Shown here piece after piece: positions 7,446 through 17,042 of a stretch of 32,304 nt of DNA. The notes under the pieces are model-generated. The model had not been told where the DNA came from. It ran no database searches and worked only from the letters and a program-made list of their open reading frames with translations. Both the position numbers and the translations under genes were made by a program. Numbering within the stretch: the stretch's first letter is position 1; each line of letters begins with the position of its first letter. Source of the DNA: an uncultured Bacilli bacterium (lineage in GTDB: Bacteria; Bacillota_I; Bacilli_A; RF39; UBA660). The DNA is taken from the NCBI GenBank assembly GCA_944350285.1, contig CALVOL010000007.1:1-32304 (forward strand), written 5' to 3'.

Positions 7446-8582
7446 CTATTCATTCCCAAAAATGTTAACTCCTTTAGTCAAATAGCTTTGATAATTCTTT
7501 AAAGCATAATCACCTGAGTCATAAGTATAAATATATCTATAAAAACCAACAAAACAAAGTAAAAATATTAAAGAATTATAGAAAAATCTATTATTTCTTC
7601 CAAAAATCGTACTAATATAATATATCACGAATGGGAAAAATATAGAAAAATAATCTCTAAATCTTGTAATAATTTCAAAACTTCTTAATAAAGAAACCAT
7701 AGGAATAATCAGCAAATACAAATTAATAATCATCTTTCTCTCATGAGAAGCATTTTTATAAACCTTATTATAAAATATTATAATGAGTAACCACACACCA
7801 AAAGTTTCAATAGAACTTAAAATATTCAATGCTGAGCTATTTCCTATCAAATACGCTTCTGTTTTACTCATAATCTTAGCACTATTACCAAAAATACTTA
7901 CAATCAAATCTGTTGGATTAAAAGCAAAGATACCCATTAAATTTAAAACAAGAAAAGCTAAAAATATTAATCCGCATATAATTAAACCTTTCTTACTAAA
8001 GTTTAATTTTCTTATAAAAATCAACGGTATTAAAACAACACTACTGATATGCAAAAAGATACATGGTATAATACATAATAGATACTTCTTTGTATTCCCC
8101 TTAATCAAAAAGTAAACAGCATTTAAAAATATAACTAAAACTAAAGATTGTCTCATACTAACAAATGTATTAAAAATACAACATTTATACAAAAAGATAA
8201 TTATAAAATAAGAAAAATCAATATCAAATCTTTTTAATGCCTTATATAACAAAGTATAAAATAAAATAGAATGAATTAATGTGAAACCATAAAAATTAAA
8301 GCCAAATGATTTTACTATAGAATTTAACAAGATATAACCAATCTCGGTATCATACTGATTTGTAACACTAAAAGAAAATTCAGATAAAGGAGGTGCAGCT
8401 TTAAAAATATTTTCATAAATATTATAATCCCAGCCACCTAATCGATATCTTGTTCCAGAAAGCAAAATTAGTACAATTAATGTGATAATCTCAATTGCCT
8501 TTTTTGCACTATTACTTTTAGCCCCTTTATGCAAAATATAAAAAACTAAACATAGTATAAAAACCGAAACATAATATAACAT
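7446..8582 (-). CDS. EpsG-family (Wzy-like) polysaccharide polymerase
   Basis: A 378-aa membrane protein with about 9-11 helices. The GTRYRLGGWDYNIYENIF segment near residue 43 matches the conserved GxRYxxGxDxxxYxxxF signature of EpsG proteins, and SMRQSLVLVIFLNAVYFLI follows in the middle, also typical. EpsG proteins are the presumed polymerases that join flipped repeat units outside the membrane. The gene lies between the pyruvyl transferase and the ATP-grasp gene, with gaps of 21 and 3 bp. No other polymerase candidate is present in the operon. Confidence 0.82.
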   Translation of the reverse strand: MLYYVSVFILCLVFYILHKGAKSNSAKKAIEIITLIVLILLSGTRYRLGGWDYNIYENIFKAAPPLSEFSFSVTNQYDTEIGYILLNSIVKSFGFNFYGFTLIHSILFYTLLYKALKRFDIDFSYFIIIFLYKCCIFNTFVSMRQSLVLVIFLNAVYFLIKGNTKKYLLCIIPCIFLHISSVVLIPLIFIRKLNFSKKGLIICGLIFLAFLVLNLMGIFAFNPTDLIVSIFGNSAKIMSKTEAYLIGNSSALNILSSIETFGVWLLIIIFYNKVYKNASHERKMIINLYLLIIPMVSLLRSFEIITRFRDYFSIFFPFVIYYISTIFGRNNRFFYNSLIFLLCFVGFYRYIYTYDSGDYALKNYQSYLTKGVNIFGNE

Positions 8583-8585
8583 TAG

Positions 8586-10259
8586 CTAACCTCCTAATTT
8601 TATCTTATTAATTGTTTTCCCCATAAATCTTATAATTGTCTTTTCCCCAACTTTTTTAAAACCAAGTCGCATAAAATTTTTATACGATGGAATGTTGTAT
8701 TCATAAACAAAAGCATAAAACTTAGAATTTGCTTTTAAATGCTCTATTTGATGAATTAATTCAAGAATTAAATCACATTGATATTTTTTTCCTCTAAAGT
8801 TATGTTCGACAGATATATGAGCAATAATATATCTATCACTATCACAAATTTTAAAAAAGTGATCTGACTTACATGAACCAAAAATTATGAATCCTTTTCC
8901 AATTAATCGATCCTCTTTCACAAGAGCTATCCCCTGAATTTTATCCGATATAATATATTTTTCCATTTCTTTATCTCGACCGGATAAATTTAAAACCGCC
9001 ATATAATTGTCCAAGGTTAACAAGACAACTTTATAATCTTTGTTATATGGTTCTTTTTTTAAAGTATTATAATCACACATCAATATATCTCCATTAATAT
9101 CTTTATGACATACCTTTTCTAATTTATTGATAAAACCATTTAATTTCAATTTATTAAGCACTTTATGAAACTTCATACTCTTTGCAACACGTTTATCTAA
9201 AGGATTATCTCCTAATAAAATTTTACATTTCTTTCTATCTTTTTTGTAGGTAGAATAACTAATTTCTTTATCAAGTACATTGTGTAAATCAGCCTGGTCA
9301 TCCATAAAATAATACTCATCAGCGATTAAAGGACAATTATAGAACTTCTTATGAATATTAGATAGATACCAATAATAAACTATTCTCGCATCTCCAAAAG
9401 CATAAGAAGGTGCTCCATTTCTAAAATTAATTTCATTAATATAAAACGTATCCTTACACACAAAACACTCTATGTCAAATATTCCATTATAATGAATATG
9501 GTTCATAAGTTTTTCGATTTGATTTGTTAAGTCCTGATATTTTTCTTTCGGAATAACCACTCCAAAAGTCGTACTACCTCTCTTTTGAGGCCATATTCTT
9601 TCTTTCTTAATAATTCCAGCAACACTTGTTTTGCCATTATAAGAAAAACCACCAATATCTACTTCATAATCATAATGAATAAATTCCTGTAATAAAATTT
9701 TATCATAATTAAGTTCTTTTAATTTTTTTAAAGCTTGCTGATACTCCTGTATATTATTACAAATAGTAATATCATCTTTTTGACCATTTGCACTAATAAC
9801 AGGTTTCATGATACATGGTAAATCAAACTCTTCCTTTGAATTACAAATGTCAATCAACTTACTTTTTGCCATTTTAATATGTTGTTTTTTTACTAAATTA
9901 TATTGATTATATTTATCCATAAACTGAATAATATTTCCTTGCTTACCGTCTAAATTAGGGACAATAAAATTTTTAAAAAGAATATCATAAATCTCATCTA
10001 TTTTATAGGTTGCCAAATCAGTTGTAGGAATAATAACTGGTTTTTCAGTTTCCTCTTTAAATACCGACATAATCGTTAATAAAGCAATTTCCTCATCCGT
10101 ACAAATCCAATATTTATAAATATATTTACTTTTAATGACTGAAACGTTATGAGTTTTACTAACAACAAATACATAAGGTTTTATACCATTTTCTCCAAAA
10201 GTTCTAATAACACCCAATGTATTAACATGATCATTCCCAATAATGATTACTTTATTCAT
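8586..10259 (-). CDS. ATP-grasp ligase fused to a GNAT acetyltransferase
   Basis: A 557-aa two-domain protein. The N-terminus MNKVIIIGNDHVNTLGVIRT is a Rossmann-like pre-ATP-grasp domain. The ATP-grasp part (about 100-310) shows PCIMKPVISANGQ, LLQEFIHYDYEVDIGGFS and FDIECFVCKDTFYINEINFR, including the metal-binding D/E and ExNxR residues. From about 410 to 550 is a GNAT domain with IAHISVEHNFRGKKY (acetyl-CoA loop) and NIPSYKNFMRLGFKKVG, the usual end of the fold. ATP-grasp enzymes in capsule loci often add an amino acid to a carboxylated sugar; the GNAT domain would acetylate an amine. The substrate is unknown. The ATG at 10259 has AGAGG 5 nt upstream and overlaps the preceding gene by 8 bp; the in-frame start at 10289 lies deep in that gene. 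Confidence 0.82.
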   Translation of the reverse strand: MNKVIIIGNDHVNTLGVIRTFGENGIKPYVFVVSKTHNVSVIKSKYIYKYWICTDEEIALLTIMSVFKEETEKPVIIPTTDLATYKIDEIYDILFKNFIVPNLDGKQGNIIQFMDKYNQYNLVKKQHIKMAKSKLIDICNSKEEFDLPCIMKPVISANGQKDDITICNNIQEYQQALKKLKELNYDKILLQEFIHYDYEVDIGGFSYNGKTSVAGIIKKERIWPQKRGSTTFGVVIPKEKYQDLTNQIEKLMNHIHYNGIFDIECFVCKDTFYINEINFRNGAPSYAFGDARIVYYWYLSNIHKKFYNCPLIADEYYFMDDQADLHNVLDKEISYSTYKKDRKKCKILLGDNPLDKRVAKSMKFHKVLNKLKLNGFINKLEKVCHKDINGDILMCDYNTLKKEPYNKDYKVVLLTLDNYMAVLNLSGRDKEMEKYIISDKIQGIALVKEDRLIGKGFIIFGSCKSDHFFKICDSDRYIIAHISVEHNFRGKKYQCDLILELIHQIEHLKANSKFYAFVYEYNIPSYKNFMRLGFKKVGEKTIIRFMGKTINKIKLGG

Positions 10260-10971
10260 GTTTTCCTCTAACCTTTCTAAAAACAACAATCGCTAACTGT
10301 AATAAACAATCAAAGATATTCCGATGTCTATTACCATACTTATCTAACAAAAAATCCAAATTAACATCAAATTGCTCTCTATACTTCCGAATAAAAGTTT
10401 CTAAATATTGAAAATCCTCTTCTTTCATATTATTTGGATGATATATAAAAGTATAAATTCCAAACGAAAATAACTTATGAGGAGTATCAAAAACAGAAGG
10501 AAGAAATAATACGCCATTTTTTTTATAAGGATAAAAGGCATATCCATCCGAAACAAACTTATAAAATTGCAATTCTTTGATAGCAGCAATAGTCTCATTA
10601 TCAAAAGTATGAGCAGGCGCAAAAAAGCAAACTGGCTTCACATGATGTTGTTGAAGTAACTCATATCCTCTTGTTAATATTTCTTTTTGTTCTTGAAAAC
10701 TTTTTCCACTAAACTCAGTTCGAACAGTCTTAGATAAATCATGATGAAGACCATGTTGAGCTATAATCCAATCATGTTCTTGCCATCTTGGTACAATTTC
10801 AGTCCAAAAGTTTTTTAAAGAAGAATAACAAAACTCTTTATCTTTATTATCTGGTATGATACCAACAATTGGTTTAATCTGATATTTATTTAAAAGTTGC
10901 TCTACTCTTAACCATTTTTTATCATCCATGCTTGGACAAGCATCATCAAGACGAACTATAAATTTCAACAT
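10252..10971 (-). CDS. DUF2334 polysaccharide-deacetylase-like protein
   Basis: A 239-aa protein with a NodB-like pattern: RLDDACPSMD at about 7-16 supplies the Asp pair, AQHGLHHDLS near 92-101 supplies histidines for metal binding, and FFAPAHTFDNETI near 140 is the DUF2334 signature. There is no signal peptide, so it probably acts in the cytoplasm on a nucleotide- or lipid-linked sugar rather than on the finished polymer. It could remove an N-acetyl group to give the free amine needed by the adjacent ATP-grasp/GNAT enzyme; that link is inference. The start overlaps the upstream acyltransferase by 7 bp and has only a weak Shine-Dalgarno site, consistent with coupling. Confidence 0.78.
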   Translation of the reverse strand: MLKFIVRLDDACPSMDDKKWLRVEQLLNKYQIKPIVGIIPDNKDKEFCYSSLKNFWTEIVPRWQEHDWIIAQHGLHHDLSKTVRTEFSGKSFQEQKEILTRGYELLQQHHVKPVCFFAPAHTFDNETIAAIKELQFYKFVSDGYAFYPYKKNGVLFLPSVFDTPHKLFSFGIYTFIYHPNNMKEEDFQYLETFIRKYREQFDVNLDFLLDKYGNRHRNIFDCLLQLAIVVFRKVRGKHE

Positions 10972-11921
10972 GCTTTTCTCAACTCCACTCTACTTAATAA
11001 TAACTTTAATTTATCACTCAATAGTTTTAGCAATGTAGCAATAACAAATGATAAAATAATTATAATAAAGCAATTTAAATAATAATATCTAGTACAGGAA
11101 ATTAAGCTGATAGGACCAACAATTAACGCATAATGTGTTATATATACATAATAACTGATATTATCCAAATAATCTAATACTTTATTGTATTTGAGTTTAA
11201 CTTTTGTACATACATATTTTACTGTCGTAAATAAAGAATAAGCTAAAGACAAATGAACTACAAAATAAATAATTGAATTATATATTGGTGTTTCATCAAT
11301 AAAATAATGTGCAACAATTTTAAGCGATAATGCTAAGACACAAATTATTCCAGTTAAAAATATATTATATTTAATTTTTTTTTCTTTTTCTTTATAACTC
11401 ATACCTAAAAAATAAGTGAAAATCATAAAAAACAAATCACATATTTTTTCATTAATAAATGCTACACCGCAAATCAACAAAAATAACACCGCCAAAAACA
11501 CAGGATTCCAAAATAATCTTTTTATATATTCCTTGCACAACGTTAAAACATAACAAATCATAATAACGCTAACAAACCATAAATGTGTCATTCCTAGGAC
11601 ACCTTTTGTAAAATACTGTATATCAAATAAATAAACAAAAATTTTTTTCCAATCAAATTGCATTCTTTGAATCAGAAAAACAATTATAACAAACACTAAA
11701 TATATACATACAGGAATTGTTATTTTTTTATACTGTTTTAAAAGCCACATCTTTTTATTACCAAGATTCTTTTCACTATACAAATAACCAGACATAAATA
11801 GAAAAGTATAAATTCCAAATGTCAAAAATTGACCAATAACATGATTGGTTACTAAATGGCACAGTATTATCGAAAACATTGACACCACTCTTATTATCTG
11901 AATAGATAAATCTTTTTTCAT
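10965..11921 (-). CDS. Acyltransferase family 3 (O-acetyltransferase) membrane protein
   Basis: A 318-aa protein with about ten membrane helices. The first helix SIQIIRVVSMFSIILCHLV contains the Arg and His of acyltransferase-3 enzymes (R11 and H22 area), and FLFMSGYLYSEK follows as in fucose-4-O-acetylase-like proteins. Near the C-terminus YYVYITHYALIV matches the conserved YxxYLxH region. It is expected to O-acetylate a sugar of the repeat unit using a cytoplasmic acyl donor. The stop TGA lies inside the DUF2334 gene start, so the two are coupled. Confidence 0.87.
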   Translation of the reverse strand: MKKDLSIQIIRVVSMFSIILCHLVTNHVIGQFLTFGIYTFLFMSGYLYSEKNLGNKKMWLLKQYKKITIPVCIYLVFVIIVFLIQRMQFDWKKIFVYLFDIQYFTKGVLGMTHLWFVSVIMICYVLTLCKEYIKRLFWNPVFLAVLFLLICGVAFINEKICDLFFMIFTYFLGMSYKEKEKKIKYNIFLTGIICVLALSLKIVAHYFIDETPIYNSIIYFVVHLSLAYSLFTTVKYVCTKVKLKYNKVLDYLDNISYYVYITHYALIVGPISLISCTRYYYLNCFIIIILSFVIATLLKLLSDKLKLLLSRVELRKAC

Positions 11922-11944
11922 AGCTTTCTCCTTTCTATTTACGA

Positions 11945-12823
11945 CTACTTAAGATTTCTATATTTCTTTAAATAATAGAAATAAGACGGAATAAAAGTCA
12001 CTATTAATAACATAAAATGTTTATTTTTCATATAGCGAAAATGATTTTTAGCAATCAAATTAGCAATATTATATTGAATAGCGCCTTTTACCCTATTTCT
12101 CCACAATTTTGATATTTCTAATCTTTGCTTTGAATATAAAATATATCCTTGAACATTATTTTTTAAAAGCTGTGCGGAATGATTAGTATAGCCATCTTCT
12201 TGATATTCATAATAATAAATATAATCTTGAAGAAAATAACACTTTCCAATAGTATCCAATTGATCATATAAATAACTTTCTGGCACAAACTTTTCTCCTT
12301 TTATAATTGGAAACAAATGCTGTTTCAAAATATCTGTTTTATATAACAAAGCAAGTTCATCCTTAAAATGATATTTTCGATACAAAGCGGCCACAGTAAT
12401 TGTTTTCACTGGAATTTTTTTGGCTATTATTTTATCACAAAGAATATTCTTTTTATAACCCATAATTCCAACAATCTCATCATCATTCATAATCAGAGAA
12501 TTAATTTCATTTAATTCCTGAATGGTATTCTCACCAATATAATCATCAGAGTCAACACAAAAAAACAAATTATACTTAGCATTCTTCACACCAACATTAT
12601 GGGCATAGGTTTTTCCGTGATTTTCTTGGTAAATATATCGAATAGAAATTTTATTTTCATCCATCCAGCCTTGTATCAAATCTTTACTATGATCTATGGA
12701 ACCATCATCAACAATCAACCATTCAAAATCATGATTAGTTTGTTTTAACAAACTATGATACAAACGTGGCAAAGTAGTTGCTCTATTATAAGTTGGCGTA
12801 AAAATTGTAATTCCCGTTTTCAT
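11945..12823 (-). CDS. GT2-family glycosyltransferase
   Basis: A 292-aa GT-A enzyme. The start GITIFTPTYNRATTLPRL, then FEWLIVDDGSIDHS (first Asp motif) and NLFFCVDSDDYI (DxD metal-binding motif) are standard for GT2. A basic C-terminal segment with FIPSYFYYLKKY could associate with the membrane. I prefer the ATG at 12823 because AAAGGAA lies 11 nt upstream, while the ATG at 12844 has no ribosome-binding site. It adds one sugar to the growing lipid-linked unit; donor unknown. Confidence 0.88.
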   Translation of the reverse strand: MKTGITIFTPTYNRATTLPRLYHSLLKQTNHDFEWLIVDDGSIDHSKDLIQGWMDENKISIRYIYQENHGKTYAHNVGVKNAKYNLFFCVDSDDYIGENTIQELNEINSLIMNDDEIVGIMGYKKNILCDKIIAKKIPVKTITVAALYRKYHFKDELALLYKTDILKQHLFPIIKGEKFVPESYLYDQLDTIGKCYFLQDYIYYYEYQEDGYTNHSAQLLKNNVQGYILYSKQRLEISKLWRNRVKGAIQYNIANLIAKNHFRYMKNKHFMLLIVTFIPSYFYYLKKYRNLK

Positions 12824-12849
12824 GATAAAACTCGTTCCTTTCATTATAA

Positions 12850-14982
12850 TTAAAGATTTGTTTCAGACTCAGTATAGCAAAATTCATAGATAGATAACAA
12901 ATTATTTTGAAATTGTTTCTCATCACTATATTTTAAACAACGCGATATTGGTTTTGGTTGTTTTAAATATTTGTTAATTTTATCAACATATTCATCTAGA
13001 TCATTACAAATATAAAATGAATTATTCTCATAGATTTCCTTTAACCCCCCGACTCCACTATTAAAAACAGGCTTTCCTAAAATATTACATTCAATCGCCG
13101 CCAAACCAAATCCTTCATACAAAGATGGCATAATACCAATTTTAGAATTTTTAATATAAGGAAACGGATTAGATTGAAAACCTAAAATATCTACATTTAG
13201 TTTTTTTTCTTGAATTTCTTTTTTACACGCTTCCATCAATATGCCATCACCAATCATAACAGCAGTAACTTCTCTTTTCTCAGAAAGGTGTTCGATAACT
13301 GCAAGAAATTCCATAGGATTTTTTTCCGGACTAAGCCGTCCTAAATAGAAAAAGTCATAAGTTTTATCCACGGAAAACTCATTAGACATTTTTTGAATTT
13401 TATTTGCATCCACATAATTATATAAAACTTTAAATTTATGGCCAATACTATTCTTAAAAACATACTCATTCAATACCGATTGAGATACCCCTACAACCTC
13501 AAAAAAATTTCTGGAACTAATCCGATATAAAACACTTTTTAATGACAATTTATTCATACTAAAATCATTCTTATGTAAATGCGATATTACTCGATATCGT
13601 TTTCCAAAACGACTTGCTATCAAAGAAGCCTTAATATCATGAGCATGAATAATATCTGGCTTGTATTCTTTTATAATCCGTTTTATATCACCATAACGAA
13701 ATTTCTTCAAAGGATAATATTTGATTTTTTTCTTATTTAAAATATCTTGAATAGAGCCAACAGGCGAACAATATGCCATCTCATAATAATCAGATAACTG
13801 TTCTATAATAGTACAAACCACATTTTCTGCTCCAGAATATTTATTACTAGCCAATAGATGCAACACTTTTTTCTTTTGGGTATAAATCGCATCCATTTTT
13901 CTTAATATATCCGACAACATATATTCTTGCGATTTTTCTAATCCATTTCTAGAAAATTCATCATATTTCTCTCGGTTCTGATAAAGCTCTAAAATTTTAG
14001 AAACAAAGAAAGAACTATCATACGAAATGATATATCCACTTAATCCATCCTCTACTAAATCTCTTTGTCCTCGACAATTAGTCGCGATAACAGGAAGTCC
14101 TACATGCATAGCTTCCATAATATTAACCGGTAGTCCCTCTCTAAGACTAGAAGCAACAGCCAAATCAGATATTTTTAACAACTCAGGAATATCTTTTCGA
14201 AATCCCAAAAAGAAAATATGATCACATAAATTCTTTTCAGCTACAATTTTTTGGTAATATCCATGATAAGAATCTTTACCCGGCAAAAGAAGCTTAATAT
14301 TAGGATATTTCTTTACCAATTGTTCCATAGCCTCAATAAGTAAAATCTGGTTCTTATTCTTGTTTAATTCAGCCGGATAAATTAACACAAAATCATCTTT
14401 TTTAAGTCCCAAAGATTTTCTAAGTTCCAGCTTTTCTTTTTCACTCATTTGAAAATCAAATTTTTCTTCATCAATTCCCACGCCCGGAACATATTTGATA
14501 TCCTTGCATTTCTTAAACTTCTTTTTAGCACGTTGATAATCCTCTTGATTAATTAAAATTAATGTATCTGTATATTTAGATAAATATTTTTCCACTGAAT
14601 AAAACAAACACCAATTAAGAAGCGGAGCTCCTTTAAAAAAATGAAAACCATGTGCGGTATAAATCACCCTAGTACCATTTCTTCTAGCCTTTTTAGCAGC
14701 AAGCCGTGTAATGGCACTTCCCATTGGTGTGTGCGTATGAATAATATCATAATGCTCTTTCTGAATAACTTTTCTAAGCTCTTTAATAGCCTTTAAATTA
14801 TTAATTTTAAAAGGACTTCTTTCAAATGGAATAATAATTTTCTTATCACAATATGGAATTTCTTCAGTTCCATTCGTAGCCACATGAACTTCATAGCCAT
14901 GCTCTTTAAAATACTTTAAAAAAGGAATGTGAAAGGCCAATATATGAGCATCAACCGTCGCTGAAAACAAAACCTTCTTCAT
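12850..14982 (-). CDS. Tandem double GT4 glycosyltransferase (two GT-B enzymes in one chain)
   Basis: At 710 aa this is about twice the usual GT4 length. The first enzyme (about 1-365) resembles EpsD: HTHTPMGSAITRLAAKKA, YTAHGFHFFKGAP, AELNKNKNQILLIEAM, REGLPVNIMEAMHVGLPVIA. The second (about 366-710) restarts with KKVLHLLASNKYSGAENVV and resembles EpsF: PDIIHAHDIKASLIA, YLGRLSPEKNPMEFL, PSLYEGFGLAAIECNILGKP. Both keep the acceptor-side HxH/HAHD motif and the C-terminal E(x7)E, so both are probably active and add two sugars in sequence. The frame is unbroken and no internal start with a ribosome-binding site was evident at the junction. In related loci the two enzymes are usually separate genes. 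Confidence 0.9.
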   Translation of the reverse strand: MKKVLFSATVDAHILAFHIPFLKYFKEHGYEVHVATNGTEEIPYCDKKIIIPFERSPFKINNLKAIKELRKVIQKEHYDIIHTHTPMGSAITRLAAKKARRNGTRVIYTAHGFHFFKGAPLLNWCLFYSVEKYLSKYTDTLILINQEDYQRAKKKFKKCKDIKYVPGVGIDEEKFDFQMSEKEKLELRKSLGLKKDDFVLIYPAELNKNKNQILLIEAMEQLVKKYPNIKLLLPGKDSYHGYYQKIVAEKNLCDHIFFLGFRKDIPELLKISDLAVASSLREGLPVNIMEAMHVGLPVIATNCRGQRDLVEDGLSGYIISYDSSFFVSKILELYQNREKYDEFSRNGLEKSQEYMLSDILRKMDAIYTQKKKVLHLLASNKYSGAENVVCTIIEQLSDYYEMAYCSPVGSIQDILNKKKIKYYPLKKFRYGDIKRIIKEYKPDIIHAHDIKASLIASRFGKRYRVISHLHKNDFSMNKLSLKSVLYRISSRNFFEVVGVSQSVLNEYVFKNSIGHKFKVLYNYVDANKIQKMSNEFSVDKTYDFFYLGRLSPEKNPMEFLAVIEHLSEKREVTAVMIGDGILMEACKKEIQEKKLNVDILGFQSNPFPYIKNSKIGIMPSLYEGFGLAAIECNILGKPVFNSGVGGLKEIYENNSFYICNDLDEYVDKINKYLKQPKPISRCLKYSDEKQFQNNLLSIYEFCYTESETNL

Positions 14983-14985
14983 CTC

Positions 14986-15615
14986 TTACACTCCCTCATG
15001 AATTGCCGTTTTTTCTTGCTTTAATGCTTCTAACTCATTCTTAATTGTCTCTTTTCCAGCATCCGCGCCTTTACCAGATAATACTGTAACAATTGTTAAG
15101 AATACAACTTTACAATCCTCAAAGAAAGTTAAATTTTCTACATAATGCACATCATATTTAATCTTCTGAAAAATCGTAAGACCATTTCTTCCTTTTGCTT
15201 GAGCAAGTCCCGTAATACCTGGACGAACATTCACTCTTTTTCTCTGTTCTGCGTTCATGTTCTCATAGTAATCCGTAATCCAAGGACGCGGCCCAATAAA
15301 ACTCATTTCTCCTTTTAAAATATTAAATACTTGAGGAATTTCATCCAAAGAAGTTCTTCTTAAAAATTTACCAACTTTTGTATGCTTATCCGCACATTTA
15401 AAATCATGAACATCATTATCTACTTTCATACTCCGAAATTTAATAAGTTGAAATACCTTCCCATAACGACCAGTTCTATATTGTTTAAAAAATACAGGTC
15501 CATGATCTTCTAATTTAATAGCTATCGCAATCAATATCATTGGAATAGCAAAAAGAATCAACAATAAAATTGCTCCAAAAACATCTAAAATTCTCTTTAC
15601 AAATTTCTTATACAT
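14986..15615 (-). CDS. Priming sugar transferase (monotopic phosphoglycosyl transferase)
   Basis: A 209-aa protein with one N-terminal membrane segment (ILDVFGAILLLILFAIPMIL) and the catalytic domain of EpsL/WbaP/PglC enzymes: VFFKQYRTGRYGKVFQLIKF, RRTSLDEIPQVFNILKGEMS, FIGPRPW and NVRPGITGLAQAKGRN. It transfers the first sugar phosphate to undecaprenyl phosphate and so starts each repeat unit. The ATG at 15615 is chosen because AGGAG lies 7 nt upstream and the family starts with this short basic segment; the frame's upstream start at 15672 would overlap the phosphatase gene. It is the small, single-helix form. Confidence 0.92.
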   Translation of the reverse strand: MYKKFVKRILDVFGAILLLILFAIPMILIAIAIKLEDHGPVFFKQYRTGRYGKVFQLIKFRSMKVDNDVHDFKCADKHTKVGKFLRRTSLDEIPQVFNILKGEMSFIGPRPWITDYYENMNAEQRKRVNVRPGITGLAQAKGRNGLTIFQKIKYDVHYVENLTFFEDCKVVFLTIVTVLSGKGADAGKETIKNELEALKQEKTAIHEGV

Positions 15616-15625
15616 ACAAACACTC

Positions 15626-16366
15626 CTAATCAACATCACTATCATACAAAATATAATCAAAATTTTCAACAAATAATTTATGAACTATTCTTTTATCTTT
15701 TACAATTTTCGTTACTTTTTTATATGCTTTTTTTAAATCATAGGGCTCAGCATGATGGGTATCGCTTGCCAAAAAGGTAATCATTCCTTTTTGCAGTAAT
15801 TTTTTTAATCTTTTCTCGGCCCCTTTTGTATACTTGCCAAGGAGACTCTTGTAATTTCCTTGTAATAATACTCCCATATCTCTTAAATCTTCAAAAAATG
15901 TAGAATCTTCACTGATATAATGATACCTTTCTGGATGAGCGAGTATAGGGATATACTCATGATTAATTAATTCAAAGAAGATATTTTTTACATTTAATAG
16001 TTCATTGTTCATGGGAAGCTCTACTAAAACATAACGAGAATGATTTAACGTCATACATTCCCCATTCTCTAGCAGTTCTAAAATATTGTCACATAGTAAA
16101 ATTTCGTTTCCTAAATATAAATGAATAGGCAACTTTCTTGTTTCAACGAGTTCTTGTAATACTTCAAAACGAATTTTCTTTTCTTTGTTATTACAAGCAT
16201 ATTTGCTTCCATAAATATAATGGGGTGTCAAAATAATATCTGACACCCCTTCTTCTACTGCAAGTTTTAAAATTTCAATGCTTTCTCTAGCTGAACTACT
16301 ACCATCATCAATGCCAGAAAGTATATGACAGTGGATATCTTTTAAATTACTGTTCATAGTACTCAT
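15626..16366 (-). CDS. cpsB: CpsB/CapC-family (PHP) tyrosine-protein phosphatase
   Basis: A 246-aa PHP-fold phosphatase. DIHCHILSGIDDGS holds the first metal-binding histidines; TPHYIYG, LAHPERYHYI and LASDTHH complete the manganese-type site. The family dephosphorylates the tyrosine cluster of its cognate BY-kinase, here encoded just upstream, and so controls polymer length and export. It overlaps the kinase gene by 20 bp. An AAAGGA lies 10 nt before the ATG at 16366; an ATG at 16357 is the alternative. Confidence 0.9.
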   Translation of the reverse strand: MSTMNSNLKDIHCHILSGIDDGSSSARESIEILKLAVEEGVSDIILTPHYIYGSKYACNNKEKKIRFEVLQELVETRKLPIHLYLGNEILLCDNILELLENGECMTLNHSRYVLVELPMNNELLNVKNIFFELINHEYIPILAHPERYHYISEDSTFFEDLRDMGVLLQGNYKSLLGKYTKGAEKRLKKLLQKGMITFLASDTHHAEPYDLKKAYKKVTKIVKDKRIVHKLFVENFDYILYDSDVD

Positions 16367-17039
16367 AGTATCCGTATCCTTTCTTATGTTTGAGTTCTAC
16401 TTTGTTCAAGACCACTCCAGTTAGTTCTGCGTTTGCTTTTTCAAAAGCTTTTTTTACATCATTTAGCATTTCTGCTTTTGTCTTTTTTGCGGATACAACA
16501 ACTATATTTGCATCAGAATATCTTGTCATAATTAGAGTATCTGATAATCCTAAAACAGGAGGACAATCAAAAAGGATAATATCAAACACTTGATCCAACT
16601 TTTGCAAAATCTCACGATTTGTATCAGATGCCAAAAGTTCAATTGGATTAGGAGGAGTCGGTCCCTTCGGAATCAACGAAACATTTTCAATATCAGTTTT
16701 CACAATATATTTCGCCAAATCTTTTGGTTCATCATAATTCAATATTAAATTAGAATACCCACGGCTTGAAGAATTCTTAACATGAAAAATCTTATGTTGC
16801 CTTCCTCTTCTTAAATCACAATCAATAATCAAGACTTTTTTATCTTCTTGTGCATAAGCTAATGCAAGATTGGCTAAAATAAAGCTTTTGCCATCTCCCA
16901 TCTCCGCACTAGTTAATAAGATGATTTTCATCTCTGTATCTACAGCTGAAAATTGTATATTTGTTCTGATCGTTTTAATTGCTTCACTAAATGCAGATTT
17001 CGGTTTTACATTTACTATTAAATCGCTACTTTGATCCAT
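16347..17039 (-). CDS. cpsD: CpsD/CapB-family bacterial tyrosine kinase
   Basis: A 230-aa BY-kinase. It has Walker A SAEMGDGKS (44-52), Walker A' VLIIDCDLRRG (about 69-79), Walker B IILFDCPP in the 130s, and a C-terminal tyrosine cluster (Y222, Y224, Y225, Y227, Y228 in KKGYGYYEYYEQ). The kinase is activated by the cytoplasmic tail of the separate CpsC protein encoded 3 bp upstream, the arrangement normal in Gram-positive bacteria. Its phosphorylation cycle with CpsB regulates chain polymerisation. Confidence 0.93.
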   Translation of the reverse strand: MDQSSDLIVNVKPKSAFSEAIKTIRTNIQFSAVDTEMKIILLTSAEMGDGKSFILANLALAYAQEDKKVLIIDCDLRRGRQHKIFHVKNSSSRGYSNLILNYDEPKDLAKYIVKTDIENVSLIPKGPTPPNPIELLASDTNREILQKLDQVFDIILFDCPPVLGLSDTLIMTRYSDANIVVVSAKKTKAEMLNDVKKAFEKANAELTGVVLNKVELKHKKGYGYYEYYEQ

Positions 17040-17042
17040 AAA

